A stretch of 55,671 nt of DNA, taken from Gelidibacter pelagius. GTDB taxonomy: Bacteria; Bacteroidota; Bacteroidia; Flavobacteriales; Flavobacteriaceae. Location: assembly GCF_017581925.1 (NCBI RefSeq), contig NZ_JAGEVG010000024.1:1-55671 (forward strand), given 5' to 3'. Positions within the stretch are counted from its first letter, which is position 1. Each line of letters begins with the position of its first letter. Below are positions 55,139 to 55,671 of this stretch, one piece after another. A program made the translations under genes and the position numbers. The notes beneath the pieces are model-generated. The model did no database searches. It was not told the DNA's origin and saw only the letters and a list, made by a program, of their open reading frames with translations.

Positions 55139-55224
55139 TTGAAATTAAATGGGTATATATTTGAATAGGTCAATTGTTTTTTTTATATTCGCTTTGTATC
55201 CAATTAAAAAAGGTTACATTTTAT

Positions 55225-55232
55225 TACATTTG
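55225..55232 (+). promoter_or_regulatory. -7 box in front of structured element copy 2
   Basis: TACATTTG fits TANNTTTG and lies 34 bases before the first stem of copy 2. The leader after it forms a small hairpin, TTCTATA-AGATA-TATAGAA (55241-55259). No matching -33 TTG is obvious. Confidence 0.45.
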
Positions 55233-55266
55233 CGAAAGCATTTCTATAAGATATATAGAAGCATTC

Positions 55267-55410
55267 GCTTAGAATCTCGCCGTTGAAAACTGGTAATTTT
55301 TGGAACGAGATGATAAGTAAGATGCTCACGTCAACTGACGTGGGCTCACTTATTGTTCCACGGTATACCAGTACTTCAACGGCAATAAGCTGAGTTCCAC
55401 GTCTTTTTTT
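55267..55410 (+). ncRNA. Structured element, copy 2 (candidate non-coding RNA)
   Basis: An almost continuous rod. GCTTA (55267-55271) pairs with TAAGC (55386-55390); GCCGTTGAA (55279-55287) with TTCAACGGC (55375-55383); ACTGGTA (55289-55295) with TACCAGT (55366-55372). Further in, TGGAAC (55301-55306) pairs with GTTCCA (55355-55360), ATAAGT (55313-55318) with ACTTAT (55348-55353), and GCTCACGTC (55324-55332) with GACGTGGGC (55337-55345) around AACT. CTGAGTTCCAC then CTTTTTTT follows. The overall architecture matches copy 1 while several helices differ in sequence, which points to selection on structure. Confidence 0.65.
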
Positions 55411-55479
55411 ATTAAAAAAAAGTCCACTCACTTCATTCTTAGCATTGCTCTATTATTTTTTAAAAGTTTCGCACTAATC

Positions 55480-55660
55480 CAGTTAGAATTAGTCTTAGGA
55501 TAGCTGCCGCTAAAAATAATCATTGGTTATTAGTCGCACATCATTAGGCTTAAACCTTAAAAAAATGCCTATGTAAAGATAGATTTCAAACAGAATACCT
55601 TCAACCAAAGGATTAATAGCAGATTTACACATTAAGAAACAGTTAGAATTAGTCTTGGGA
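55480..55660. repeat. Direct repeat at the right edge
   Basis: CAGTTAGAATTAGTCTTAGG at 55480-55499 recurs as CAGTTAGAATTAGTCTTGGG at 55640-55659, a 160-base period. The word TTAGAATT..GTCTTAG also resembles the 5' start of structured element copy 1. No gene lies in 55432-55671. Confidence 0.6.
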
Positions 55661-55671
55661 ACGGGCCGTTG

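Noticed and set aside
53657-55410. Structured elements as a retron msr-msd
   Set aside because: No reverse transcriptase gene is present in the window and no branching-G layout could be recognised.
55204-55431. 75-codon minus-strand frame over structured element copy 2
   Set aside because: The sequence is better explained by the paired helices; the frame is not preserved in copy 1.
55530-55545. GTGCGACT on the minus strand as a group II intron 5' end
   Set aside because: Only a short chance match; no intron domain V or reverse transcriptase is visible.
53657-55660. Elements as integron attC sites
   Set aside because: No integrase is seen, the GTTRRRY/RYYYAAC core sites are not matched, and the apex is conserved in sequence, unlike attC.

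Overview
The window is about 55.7 kb of AT-rich chromosome from a member of the Bacteroidota, almost certainly Flavobacteriaceae. The evidence is the flavobacterial promoter type (a -7 box TANNTTTG) in front of several genes, a GldL-like small protein, the carotenoid gene set, and intergenic repeats of a kind familiar from that family. No species can be named from the sequence alone.

Layout. (1) 1-5567: repeat-rich left edge, tRNA-Leu(GAG), then a zeaxanthin-type carotenoid cluster: a CarH/LitR-type MerR regulator with a B12-binding domain, crtI, crtB, crtZ and crtY. (2) 5553-20363: housekeeping genes, mostly on the minus strand: a membrane-anchored TlpA-like thioredoxin, aconitase, an acyltransferase, a five-gene envelope-folding operon (parvulin, parvulin-like lipoprotein, SurA, MoxR ATPase, GldL-like peptide), an SRPBCC gene pair, a TPR lipoprotein, a cyclophilin-FKBP fusion, and the polyprenyl-phosphate sugar transferase that starts surface glycan synthesis. 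(3) 21225-53120: a large minus-strand O-antigen-type locus with many glycosyltransferases, an O-antigen ligase-like protein, a transglutaminase-like protein, a GT47 exostosin-like protein, an MBOAT/SGNH acylation pair, two asparagine-synthase-family proteins, three methyltransferases (one frameshifted) and the ABC exporter Wzt/Wzm. No Wzx flippase is visible, which fits the ABC-transporter-dependent route. An IS3-family element sits between wzt and wzm. (4) 53121-55671: a gene-poor region with an IS/MITE remnant, strong hairpins, two copies of a long structured element (candidate non-coding RNA), a 96-aa orphan, a protein that looks like two tandem XRE-type HTH domains, and a direct repeat running off the right edge.

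How the parts work together. The regulator probably senses light through adenosylcobalamin and represses crtI onward: a perfect 9-bp inverted repeat flanks the crtI -7 box and reaches the start codon. Region 3 genes are tightly packed with ATGA, TAATG and TTGA overlaps, as expected for long co-transcribed operons that assemble, decorate and export one polysaccharide. The few gaps hold short-period tandem repeats and REP-like palindromes.

The best candidate for something undescribed is the duplicated rod-shaped structured element at 53657-53808 and 55267-55410. Next come the CarH-type switch on the carotenoid genes and the tandem repeats that supply stop codons at gene ends.
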